From positions 37,055,589 to 37,119,588 of the forward strand of contig NC_052349.1 in the NCBI RefSeq assembly GCF_009727055.1: a stretch of 64,000 nucleotides of DNA, in the 5' to 3' direction. The position numbers and the translations under genes are program-made. Shown piece by piece: positions 22,770 through 33,099 of the stretch; the stretch's first letter is position 1; every line of letters starts with the position of its first letter. Below the pieces are notes generated by a model that saw only the letters and a program-made list of their open reading frames with translations, made no database searches and was not told where the DNA came from. Source of the stretch: Benincasa hispida (taxonomy: Eukaryota; Streptophyta; Magnoliopsida; Cucurbitales; Cucurbitaceae).

Positions 22770-24641
22770 TGTTAGGTTTTATGTCCTAAAACTCGTGGTT
22801 GTATAGAACTTATTTTGAAAATTCAATAAAGTTGTTATTGAATATATTGTTTTTTAGAAATCCAATAAACCTAAGTCCCTTGACAATTACATGAGTACTT
22901 GAACTTTATGTCGAGACATACAAGTGGATCAGGTTCGAGTAAATAGTCAAAATGATCTATAGTATATGAATAAGATTGGGTGCCTTATTCTGGTAACACT
23001 ATTGGATACGACCTACTCTGTAGTTGTTACAAAGAGTTGTAAAGTGCTACAAATGAAGTGATCCTAATTCATTCATGTTGGGACATGAGGAATAGGGGTG
23101 TCTTGTGCAAATGAGTTTTGTGCAAGATCGGACCACGAGACCAGTCACTTTTACTTTATAACATTGTTTACTATTTAAGACTGACTATTTCAAAGCGATG
23201 ACCTAGGTAACTCGACCTTAATCCGGAGCTAACAATGAATTCCTGTTTGTTCGGGATTATCCTTTGATCTACAATCGGTGAGAGTAGACCAATTGCTTCT
23301 GCTCAATAAGCTTACCATTTTGGGGTAAGACCGGATGAATAGTTGGGAACATAGACTGCAATATGGAATTCACTCCTGCCCGATTAGGGTTAGTAGAGAG
23401 GACGTTCCCTTCAAGTGCTGATTCTGGGTCTTGGACAAGAGGCCTCACCTTCTCATTGGCCTGAGAGAGATTCAATTTGTTGATTGGATCACAAATTAAT
23501 TTTTCATTAGGAGATCAGTGGGACTTAACGAACAAGAGGTAATTTCGGGGATAAAACAGAGATTCGACTCAGCTGTTATTACGAGAAACCTGTGAAGGGT
23601 TAACTTACTAATCATGGTTATATCGAGTGGACATAATATATCTATAATGAGGGGAGTTCAGCTATGGGCTTTAGTGAAATCAACCATTAGCTAACGAATA
23701 CGGGTTAGATCGGTCTAATGAGTTTAGTCGATTAATCTCGGATCGTTGGAGCCCATGATCTGTAGGTTCGCGAGGTCCCCCTACTAGCTCGTAAATGGAT
23801 AAGATCTAGAATAGCATGATAAGTTAATTTAAAGTGTTCAAATTAGAATTAAATGAAATTGGAGAAATAATATTTAAATATGATTTAAATATTTGAAGAT
23901 AGAATTGTGTAAAAGTTAATTTGATATTTGATATTAAATTAATTAGAATTATTTAAATTGTTTAAATAATTNTTAATTAGAATTATTTAAATTGTTTAAA
24001 TAATTATTTATTAATTTTATTAAGAAAATTAATTTATGAAAGTAATTTTGTAAAATTAATAATATTTTCAATTTTATTAAATAAAATTGATTTATGAAAT
24101 CAATTTATTAAAATTGAAAAAGAAGAGAAAAATCACAAAGTTGGAAAAATTGGATTTACCATTGTATTCTTCCAAGTAGCTCACTAATAACCCACTTCTT
24201 CAATCTTTATTAACTCCAAGCATGAGCTACATCTCATGCAACAAATCTCTTTGCATGAATGTCTGCAATATATTGAGGAGATTGGAGTGTTTTGAAGGTA
24301 ATACAACCGAAAATTTTTTTGAGAAAAATTCGAGAGAAAAAGTTGTTCTTCTGCTGGGTTGCTGCTGTGAGTATTCTCCAAATTCCTTTAATTCAAGATT
24401 ATTTTGAGTCCCATTACTCAATCTAGAGTACCAAGAGGATAGTAGAGACGATCTTGGGGTGGTCTACAACAAGATTCAGAGGAGATTTGCAGCTAGTTTC
24501 GACCTTAGAGGAAGTTCTTCAAAGGTATGTCATGAAACCCATTTATTTCTGTTGAAACATGTTTTCTTTTCTGCCAAAATTAATAAATTAGAGTGGTTAT
24601 GGATCTTGGTAACTTCCGCTGTGCATTGGTACCTTCCAACA
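22770..24641 (+). mobile_element. Copia 3' LTR (C family) of the gag-only remnant
   Basis: Begins TGTTAGGTTTTATGTCC after GTCCAAGTGGGAGT and ends near TTCCAACA. It contains the single undetermined base of the window (23972). The frames at 23269-23475 and 24184-24421 lie in it and are not genes. Confidence 0.83.
23939..24005. repeat. Duplicated 33-bp AT-rich unit around an N
   Basis: The same sequence, TAATTAGAATTATTTAAATT and on, occurs at 23939-23971 and 23973-24005 with one undetermined base (N) at 23972 between the copies. Other LTRs of this family show a single unit, so a join of two overlapping contigs is likely. Confidence 0.8.
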
Positions 24642-26113
24642 CACAAAACATTGAAAATATTAAGTTTATTTTAGTCACAAACTATTCGTTTGGGCTTTTA
24701 ACAGTTTGTAGGCTTTTCCTAGCTCCTCTTGTTCTGAAGCAACATAATTCCTTGTTAGATTCCTTAGAATTCTCATCAAGTTGCTTCAAATAGTTTGCTT
24801 ACTAGCGAGACCCTTACTAGCGGGATAATCACTAGCGAGACCAGCACTAGCGAAATCGTCACTAGTGAGATCATCACCAAGGAGATCATCACTAGTGATA
24901 TCTTCACCAAGGAGATCATCACTAGCGAGATCATCTTATGAGTGAGACTTAGCATGAAAATCAGTGAGAATTGGCACAAAACTAGCGAGATTTTTCATTC
25001 TTAGCGAGACTTACCATTATTAGCAAGACTTAGTATAAATTTTAGGGAGACTAAGCAAAAAATCAACGAGATTTGAGTGACCAACGAGATTTACACAATC
25101 CTTATCTCGCTCTCTCTCCCTTGGGTGAGCTACTTCCTTGATCTTCCCAAACAGCTGCCTGCTTACGCAACAAATTCCTGTTTCAACTTCAAAAATTTAT
25201 AACTCAAAATCCAGAATCATTTCAAGAAACATCCTTCTACAAACGTGTTTATAATTGAGTTAGCTATCTTACCTTAAAATTTCAGCTTCAGACTCAATCT
25301 CTACAGCCTGTTATCCTCCGAACATCATATCCTTTCCAGATTACTCGAATTCCAGACCATCTTCAATTCTTCTTCGAATTTCATCTGTTTCCCTTAACAT
25401 TTAGCTTAGGCATCCTTCACAAAAGTTGTTAAGAAATAAGTTAACTAACCTCAAATATTCAGCTCCAAACTCCGTCTCTACACCTTGTTATCCTTCGAAA
25501 ATCATACCCTATCCAGATTACTCGAATTCTAGAACAGTTTCAATTCTTCTTTGAATTTCCCCAAGTTTTTCTTCAAATTTTACCCCACTCAACCCTAAAC
25601 CCTCTTCTTCTTCTCCAATTCGATGCCTAGCTGAAGTACACTCACTTGTTTCGGTTTGGAGGAGGAGGTATGCAGACAATAAAAATGAAGAAAGAGTGAT
25701 CCCTCATCCCAATTAAACCTTCCCACCAACTTGGACCTTTTTCTCTTTTCCTTTCTTTTCTTTATTGAAATAATCACAAAATTATTTAATTCCATACTTC
25801 CATTCTGCCTTTAGTAACAAAATAATAATAATCATATTATGCTGAATAGTGTTCTTCCACCCTTGTTCAACATAAATCCCAAACTTAATATATCTCATAA
25901 AGATTTAGAATTTGGCTTACCAAAAGCACTCTCGGCTAAATTCACAAGCTTACCCAAGGCATTTGAACACAACACTTAGAATTTCCCCTTCTTCTTTTCC
26001 TTCATTCTTCAATTTTTCCCTATAATGTAACATTCCTCATAAGTAAACCTGCTTAACATTGTAATCACATAGTTAACATACTTAGGTAGGGAAAGTACGG
26101 TTCGTGGTTTACA

Positions 26114-27974
26114 CTAGATGATGGGCCTTGCGCTACATGATAGGTGCAGGCACTATGAAATAGGCTATGCGTTGAACGATGAGCAAAAACAAGATTGTTA
26201 GGTAATTAGCGATAGCGAGAATCACTAAACGATGAGCTTTGCGATGAGTGTAGGCACTAGAAGATGAGCGACAGTGAGAGGGCTGGATGATGAGCAACAA
26301 CGAGCGATTATTAGACGATGAACCATGCAATGAGCGCAAGAGCTAGACGATGAGCTAGATGATGGGCCAAGCCATGGTGGGCGCATAGTGAAATGTCTAT
26401 GCGTTGATGGGGCTTGTGGTACACAAGGCTTATGGATTCACCTGGACAAGTGGCTATACCAAGAAGAGGTTGAGCTTGAGTTAGTAGGAGGTGGACAAAT
26501 AGAGTTTCATGCAAATAAGACTTATGCATGAGGAAGACAACTCAAACTCCATGCAAGTAGGAAGTGGCATGGAAGTAGGTGAATGGAATGGAGGGTAAGT
26601 GGTGGCGAGCCATGGTGCAGACACTCCAAAAGTTTCTAAGTAGGAGGTGTCATGCGTTGGAGGCCTTGAGAGATGATGAAGATCGGTTCCTAAGGTCTAT
26701 AAATACAACCACAAAATGTCTCTTCAGTTCATAACACAAATCCCCTTCAAAGGATACTAGGAAGAGTGTTTGAGAGAAAATTCGGAGGAAGCTATGCGTT
26801 AATCAGATGGTTCCAAGATGGGGAGATGCTATCGGACAGTGAGGTCCTGAAGTAACATCAATTTGGGACGAGGAGTTCACCTAGACTACTCGTGCATTTT
26901 GAGTGATTCTAAAACCACTTGGAAGCTCGGTGAGTCTAGTTTTCAAGGCAGGACTGTCAGAGAAGAAGCTCCAAGGAATCAGGCTGGAGAGTGAGGAAAA
27001 GATAGAAGGGTCAAGCTCTTAGGTTTGCTTGGGCTAGTCTTGATGATTTGAGGATTCTAGCCAAACCACGAAAAGTTCTAAGCTGAGCTTTTAAGGTAAG
27101 CTTCCTGAGACATTTTAAAACATGTTTGTAGAAGGAAGTGTCTCAAAATAAGGTCTGGAAATATTAGTAATCTAAGCTTGAAGTTGAATATGGAATTTAG
27201 GGTTCAAAAGGAAGCCTGAGGAAACCAAAGAATTTCAGGAGAGAAAGGTTCCTACCCTACCAAGGTGAGCGGTAATTTCCTTTAAGTCTTAAGCATATAT
27301 TTTAGAGTATATGTATATGATTATGTTGTGAATGAGTAATCTGGATGGTCAGAGGGTTAATAGACCTAGTTCTTGAACCCAGGAGAAGAACCTCACGGGA
27401 TGATCAGAGGACCGAGAGGCCTAGCTTCTGACACCATAAGCGGGAATCTATGTGCACATAGGGAATGCAAGAGAATAAGCGTTTATGACCAGTATCGATT
27501 TAACTATCTACCGTGTGTGTAGGTAGAACAGACTCATTCAAGGCTGAGGTTTGAGTACTAACCTCGTAGTTGTGATATGCTTGTATTATTATGAGTTGAA
27601 ATAGACTTTAGAAGTTGCTTACCACTCATTGAGCTTCTTGAAGCTCATTCTTTTCTTTCATGTTTTTCTTCCCATGTAGCAAAAGGTGAAGAGATCCAGG
27701 GTGCTGCTAAGGTCAAGGTCTGCCACACCACAGCCACACATCCAGTTTTAGAGTTGTTGTTGTAAGCTTTGTAGTTAAGCCTGAAAGTTGTATAAACATT
27801 GCACTGTTTTTAATAAAATGAGTTTAGTCAAACAGTTGTTGTTTATATCCTTGGCTTAAAGTTTATGAGTGTAAAAAAGTTTAGATGGGCAGTAGGTATT
27901 ACAAAAAGAGTGGTATCTGTCGTTCGTCGCGCCTCCCTTCGAACTCAAGAGGCTGGCTCGGGTGGGGTGTGACA
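26114..27974 (+). mobile_element. Solo LTR of family B, right part
   Basis: Continues the LTR that starts at 13657, from the CTAGA duplication to GGTGGGGTGTGACA (27974). It is homologous to the inverted copies at 36174-37967 and 47235-49608. The words ATTTGGGACGAGGAGTTC and GCCAAACCACGAAAAG mark the conserved part. The terminal GGGTGTGACA is shared with the chromovirus LTR, so B probably comes from a related gypsy. After its end two extra bases (TT) precede CTATG, which also stands at 13652-13656; this is a possible target duplication in the copia LTR. Confidence 0.78.
26697..26706 (+). promoter_or_regulatory. TATA-like box of LTR B
   Basis: CTATAAATAC in plus orientation, at a position matched by CTATAAATAA boxes in the inverted B copies (about 36541-36552 and 49011-49022). 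Its conservation between copies suggests it is the core promoter of the LTR. Confidence 0.6.
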
Positions 27975-28044
27975 TTCTATGCAATGAATTTTCAATCGAA
28001 CCAAGAAATAAATCACTAATACTTTATAACGTTGTTTACTGTTT
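27975..28044 (+). mobile_element. Copia LTR, right part (from 13282)
   Basis: Resumes the C-family LTR with CTATGCAATG and the conserved CACTAATACTTTATAACGTT, then breaks off at GTTTAAA. The rest of the LTR is absent and cystatin homology begins immediately. Confidence 0.75.
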
Positions 28045-28181
28045 AAATGAACTTTAATTTTACTCTAGAATTTTAGATTCTACCACTGCAAACCTTCCCA
28101 TTGCATCTGCATACACATTGACAACACTTGGAATCCACTTGCATTCTTCTTCAGGGACCTCTACCGCCGCAGAACTACTCA
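28045..28181 (-). pseudogene. Cystatin-like gene fragment, truncated
   Basis: The amino half of a gene closely similar to the one at 63586-63939. The start codon is at 28179-28181 and the protein begins MSSSAAVEVPE, then WIPSVVNVYADAMGRFAVVE, carrying the plant cystatin signature LARFAVEEYN in the form MGRFAVVES. Compared with the intact paralogue one base is missing shortly after this point, giving a stop, and at 28044 homology ends where copia LTR begins. The QxVxG loop region and the carboxy half are gone. The sequence upstream of the ATG is also conserved with the paralogue, so this is a gene duplicate and not a processed copy. Confidence 0.82.
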
Positions 28182-29689
28182 TCCTAACTTGTGATTGTTG
28201 ATAGTTTGAAGCTGAATAACAAAACATTATAATGTTGTTTTATTGTCAATCCTCGATGGTAATTGCACATTTATAGAGTTATGTATTGGACCTATAAGTG
28301 TTGATATCAACGAATTTTTTTATTTCTTATCCTAACAATTTTCTACATTATATTCTAATTTATCAATTTAAATTTTTCCACTTTTTTTATATGTTGATCA
28401 ACAAATATATTCTTATCTCAAAGCAGTGTACATATCAAATATTATAATGTTGTTGTACAATAAGAATTAATCCACTACCAACTATACACATTATTCATCT
28501 CATTAGTATTTTTCAATTGACCAAAAGTATTTTGGAATATATTGATGAAATCAAGTACTATATTGTATTCTAAGTTATCAATTTTAGGTTTTTAACTTTT
28601 GGTATATATCGAACCAGGATAAACGATTCAAATATTTTTTAGAACAAATAATAGTAGGTACAATTGAAAAGTTTATCACCTATGAGAGTATGTATGTTTG
28701 TGTGCATCTTTATTATTGGGAGGTAAATTTCAAGTCCACAACTCATATGAAAAGAGACCTTAAGTAATAAGTTATATGGTTATATCTCACTAAATCAACC
28801 ATTTAAACCGTGGGTTACAACGAAGTATATTAATTTTTTCGGCATTGGGTGGTAATATCATTTAGGAAAAAAATAAATAAGAAAAAAGGATGACAACTTT
28901 AAACTGTATCATGAAACCCATATGATTACAATAACGATGTTTGTCCAATAATGATTACTGTTCACAACCAACATCAAGACATGTAGTTCAAGAAGGTTTG
29001 CAATTATGGAAGTTTAAAACTAACATCAAACGTAATGTTGTCATAACATTACACCGGTGAATTGTATGAATGATAGTTGACAATTGACATCAAATACGAA
29101 AGTTCTAAGATAAATGATATCCTAGATTTTATACTGCATTTATGAAATGTTGGTGCAAGCGACTTTTTCAACACTATAAACAACGTTATAAGAAAATTTT
29201 TAAATTGCATAATTGTATTAATTTGGAAACTTTACTCGGCGTTAGCTAAAAGACTATGGTTAGTCTTTAATAGCATATTCTATAGTCATGAAAAAATGTT
29301 ACAACAAACATACCATATCACTTTTATGCATGCTATTATAGTCGATATTACTAAAAGTTCCTTACTTTTCGTAGTGATTTTCAATGTTATAAAAAAAAGT
29401 TTGAAAATTTTACTCTTTATTTCATAATTTTTAATGTTAGTAAACATTTCATAAGTTTTTGACTTTGCTATATATTGATCAACAATGATAAATGACACAA
29501 ATATTTTTAGCACAAAAAATAGTACGTGTGAAAAATTATAATTCTTTTGTTCAATTAAAAAGCTAATCACGTATGAGCATATATACATATTATCCATCCG
29601 AGATAAAATTTAAGTCCAAAACTCGAAAAAAATTGACTTTCAGTAATAAATTATCGATCGTCAGATCAGGTGTTGAATCCTTCAATGAA
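28182..29689. other. Non-coding host-like flank with internal duplication
   Basis: The upstream region of the cystatin pseudogene. The first 50 bases or so match the 5' flank of the intact paralogue (63940-64000). No convincing gene is present; the frame at 29286-29597 is AT-rich and resembles nothing known. Two diverged copies of one segment are seen at about 28580-28800 and 29450-29660, sharing the order ATATAT..GATC.., CAAATATTTTT, AGAACAAATAATAGTA, CACCTATGAG and AAGTCCA.AACTC. This looks like a tandem duplication of the promoter side. Confidence 0.5.
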
Positions 29690-31039
29690 TCATATAATTC
29701 TGTTCCAACCTTAATTTTGTAGTAGCGATAGTATGGGTCGAATACACAAAGAACTAATGAGTTTCTCTGTTAAAATGCTCATAGCCTGTGGTAACTTAGG
29801 GGTTTTGTTCTGGTTTGCTTGTAATAAAATTGCATGAAAAGTAAATGTACACAAAATATACGAGACCGAAGAGAGAATTATGAATGAAAAATTGTAGCTT
29901 GGGTTTGTTTCAAACTTTTTCCTAATCAATCTACTGGTTCATTGAACCCTAAAGAGGTTTGATTTCAAATTCTTGTTTACACATAACCAAATTAATTAGA
30001 GTAACTAATTAACTCAACTAAATATCTAATTAGCCGGAAGTGAGTAGATGAATCCATATTAAACAAAGAGTCTAATCACATTAAGATTAAGGGTAGTATT
30101 AAGTTGAACATTTAAACGAAAATTTCGTCATTAAATATTTGATTGATTTCCTCTAGGTTAATTACACAATGCCAATCGTTGTTGACACACAATTTTGTAA
30201 GATAACCTAACACTTTGCTTCTTATAATTTAGGGACATGGAAAATATAAATAAAAAGTGTTAAATCATACAACCGAGGAATAATAGATCAGACAATCTAA
30301 AGAATATATAATAATCTTAATTCAGTTTTTGTGAATAACGATTTCAATAAGAACAACATAAAGGGAAATATCCTAGAATCTAAGTTAGAACAAATTACCT
30401 TAGCCCATAATCATCCTTCAAACTGATGAATAATGATTAGAGACCACAAGTATAGATCGAAGAGGAAAAATGGAGACGATTGATGTAGAGAAAGTGAAAG
30501 CGACGACCAAATGATTGGCCGAAAATCGACAAACATATATGCTGCACCGTGTGGTGTCGCACACTGTTCTGGTGAGAGCTTCCAAGGGCATTTTGGTAAT
30601 CCTTACATATTCTTTCCTGGGTTATGCATTTGAGTTCTGTCTTGTTCTTTTTTAGCTGCATTGTTAATCTTATTCGCCACTCCTCTTTGTTTTAGCTCCA
30701 CTGTGATTCATATCAATCACATATAAATCTGAAGGATAAGTTAAGCCATTTATTTTAGTTAGTACATCTTTTACAAGTCCTAATAGCTTAACAAGAGAGT
30801 GAACAACTAATTGCACCCAAAAATCAGCAGGATGCAAAATGTGAGATTGAAACTCCTAGTTCATAGTGCCTATCTCACACGACATAGAAAACATCCAACT
30901 TATTTTCCTTCACTTCTACTTATACCTTATTGCCTTTTGCAGGAGGGATCTCATGAAGATTGGACCATTTTCACCCTCTCTTTTCGTTCACATTTCTAAG
31001 TAACAATTAACCAGCAAAGAAAAGGAGCAATATGAACAT
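29690..31039 (-). other. Unassigned region, possibly decayed gypsy LTR or leader
   Basis: About 1.35 kb without a convincing gene. GGGTCGAATACACAAAGAAC near 29731-29750 resembles the GGTCGAACACAGGGAC segment of gypsy LTRs in the window. It lies to the left of a minus-strand gypsy gag remnant, where later parts of that element would be expected. Neither ends nor target duplication could be identified. Confidence 0.35.
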
Positions 31040-31650
31040 AGGAATTTAAATTTCAAGTTGGATTGAGAATTTAAATCTATACGGTGCTGGTGCTTTAGGT
31101 TCCACCTCCACTTCATCTACTTTTTCCAACTCTCTAGGTTCAGTCCTCTGTGTAGTAGGCGATGTAGGAGAGACTTCATTGCAACTCAACATAGTTATAG
31201 CACTCACCATCTACACGTTATGCTTAGATTGGAAGGAAGCTTCTCGAACAGAGTATCAGATGGCTCACGCCATTGGCCAACTCATAGATTTGGGTGGCCA
31301 TGCTTTCGATGCTAGCACTAGTCACCTTCCAAAACTGCATTGGGTCCTTCTGGATATTAAAGGTAGTCTGACCTAGGCTCTTCACTACATCCTCAAGAGG
31401 CATCCCCAAATTGCTCTGCTTGTTGCCTTGACCTTTCTAGCGGTTGTAATTTTCCTATATCCCTCCTCGTTGATTATTAGTGTAACTCATCTCAACAATA
31501 GGTTTTTGGAGCTGTGTCTTCTCCAAGAAAGCATGTGTCATAAGGGAAGTCTGTTCAACAGTTCAGGTTCAGATCACCTACCTTTTGTGAAGATGCGACA
31601 TTGTCAGGAGCTCGTGTCCCAAAATGTTGTGAACTCTCTGCCATGGTAGA
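31040..31650 (-). pseudogene. Gypsy gag fragment (Tat/Athila-like)
   Basis: Minus-strand translation gives, in order and across frames, YTNNQRGG, GMPLEDVVKSLGQTTFNIQ, ASIESMATQIYELANGV and further left EPRELEKVDEVEVEP. These match the carboxy part of gag of plant Tat/Athila polyproteins, where a zinc-knuckle and NPYSNTYN-type segment is followed by a SLEDLVK coiled stretch. The longest frame (31224-31409) is 61 codons. Stops and frameshifts abound and neither end of the element is recognisable. Confidence 0.6.
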
Positions 31651-31985
31651 AATGAACTTCCTAGCTTTAGACAGGGTCTTATTCACCAAAGTTCATCCAC
31701 TATCGTGTACTAAGATTAAACAAGTGGGTGAAATGGAAAGACTATCGCATAGTCAGGTTCTTGATCATTTAGTGCGGGGTACACGATCGTGTGGTAAAAG
31801 CTAAGCAACCGTCTATACAATCGTTTAGTCACGCTCAGGCGCTAAGCGATTGTCTATAAAAAGGTAAACGATCATTTAGATAAAGGGCGCACGGGTGTAC
31901 GATTGTTTAGTAAGCAGGCACTATCGTATAGGCTCTCAAACACTAAGCGGTAGAAGGCTTTTCACACCATGAGCGATTACGCGTG
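31651..31985 (-). repeat. Copia leader with CGATCGTGTAG-type repeats
   Basis: Degenerate short repeats such as TACACGATCGTGTGG (31781-31795), CGATTGTCTA and CGATCATTTAG. The same kind of array occurs at 61000-61400 in a copia leader with a clear primer-binding site, so this stretch is taken as the leader of the LTR to its right. No primer-binding site could be found here. Confidence 0.5.
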
Positions 31986-33099
31986 TCTCGTGCAAAATGA
32001 AAACAATTTTAATTTTATTCTTCAGTTACTAGAACTGAATTGAACTTCCCACTAACGCACGAATTAGGAGAAAACGGTGGCCAATTAACTCATAACCGTC
32101 CAATTAATAAAGTAATAAATATAATCATGTTATATTCATAACCTACAGTTTGATATCATATATCAACTATAGTATTTTCTCCTCTACTTCATATAAATCA
32201 TATTTATATCTAATTTCCTCCAAATTAATGTATCTCATACATTTAGTCAATCATATCATATATAATTAACCAGTTCAATTATATCATATACAATCGAACT
32301 CCCTCTTGTTAATTTGAACATTTCAAACTGACCCAAAAATAGATTCTCAACTTGTGTCCAAGCTACCAAGTACTTGTATCCAAGCTACCAAGGGGACTTT
32401 ATGGACCTATGGCTCGAAGCTCCAACGATACGTGAATAGCTGACTAAACTCTTTAGCCACGATATCCACCATCCGTTAACTATCAGACATTCCACTAAAG
32501 ACCGACAGCTGAACTCTTCTTAACACAGATATATTTCTGTGTCCATCGGATATAACCAATCATGAGTACGATAACCCTTCACAGATGTTCGTAAGTACAG
32601 TTGGGCTAATTTACTATTTTACACCTGTAGTTACATCCCAGTGAAATTAAGTCTTTGTCATCAAAGGTGTTATAAAACGAGACGTTAACACTTCGTGGTC
32701 AGGTCTTATACAAACACTTTTTATAGGACGCCCCCGCTTGCATGTCCCCTACACAAATGATCAGGATCAGACCATCTGTGACAAGTCACGACACTTATAA
32801 CTATTCCACAAAGCGAGCCGCATCCGTAGCGTTACCAAGATAAGGTTTCCCTCATATATCCATATACTACAGACCATTTTGGTTATCACTTAAGACATGA
32901 TCTACTTGTATGTCACCACATACATACTTAAATTACATAAAGACCATTTTAAATTTATTGGTTTGTGGTAAAGTAAATAAAACATCGAAATGAGTGAAAT
33001 CAAGAAGTGAAGTAAATTTCATATATTATACATCACAAGCATTAGTATGAACTTTTTACAAACTGTAGGACACGAGACTTTAGGGAGTGAGCTCCAACA
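31986..33099 (-). mobile_element. Copia LTR (family L), partial
   Basis: The minus strand starts TGTTGGAGCTCACTCCC at 33099. The internal organisation parallels the C family (TATATCYGATGGACACAG, GTTAACGGATG, CGTATCGTTGGAGC), but the sequence is clearly different, so it is a separate copia LTR family. The left end is not defined. Family I gypsy LTR sequence follows at 33100. Confidence 0.65.

Larger units (their letters stand above)
14273..26113 (-). mobile_element. Tekay-like chromovirus (Ty3/gypsy), full span
   Basis: Minus-strand gypsy element. On the plus strand it runs from TGTCACACCC (14273) to GGTTTACA (26113) and is flanked by a perfect five-base target duplication CTAGA. Order on the minus strand: damaged 5' LTR, methionine-tRNA primer-binding site, gag, protease, RT, RNase H, integrase, chromodomain, purine tract, 3' LTR. 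The chromodomain after the integrase and the protein motifs fit the Tekay/Del branch. The 5' LTR has lost about 1.1 kb and carries a copia remnant in its place. Pol has stops, frameshifts and altered catalytic residues, so it is inactive. Confidence 0.88.
21619..26113 (-). mobile_element. Chromovirus 5' LTR, split by a copia remnant
   Basis: Only the first eight plus-strand bases, TGTCACAC (21619-21626), precede foreign copia sequence. The LTR resumes at about 24642 with CACAAAACATTG and runs to GGTTTACA at 26113, then the CTAGA duplication. Compared with the left LTR, about 1.1 kb is missing. The bases CACAC occur at both breakpoints, so a deletion through short homology is a reasonable explanation. 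A reading frame at 24776-24979 is a translation of the ACTAGCGAGA minisatellite. Confidence 0.8.

Noticed and set aside
30437..30661. Minus-strand frame of 74 codons and neighbours at 30811-31376
   Set aside because: No domain. They overlap other frames on the opposite strand and lie in probable gypsy debris; only the gag words at 31224-31409 are supported.
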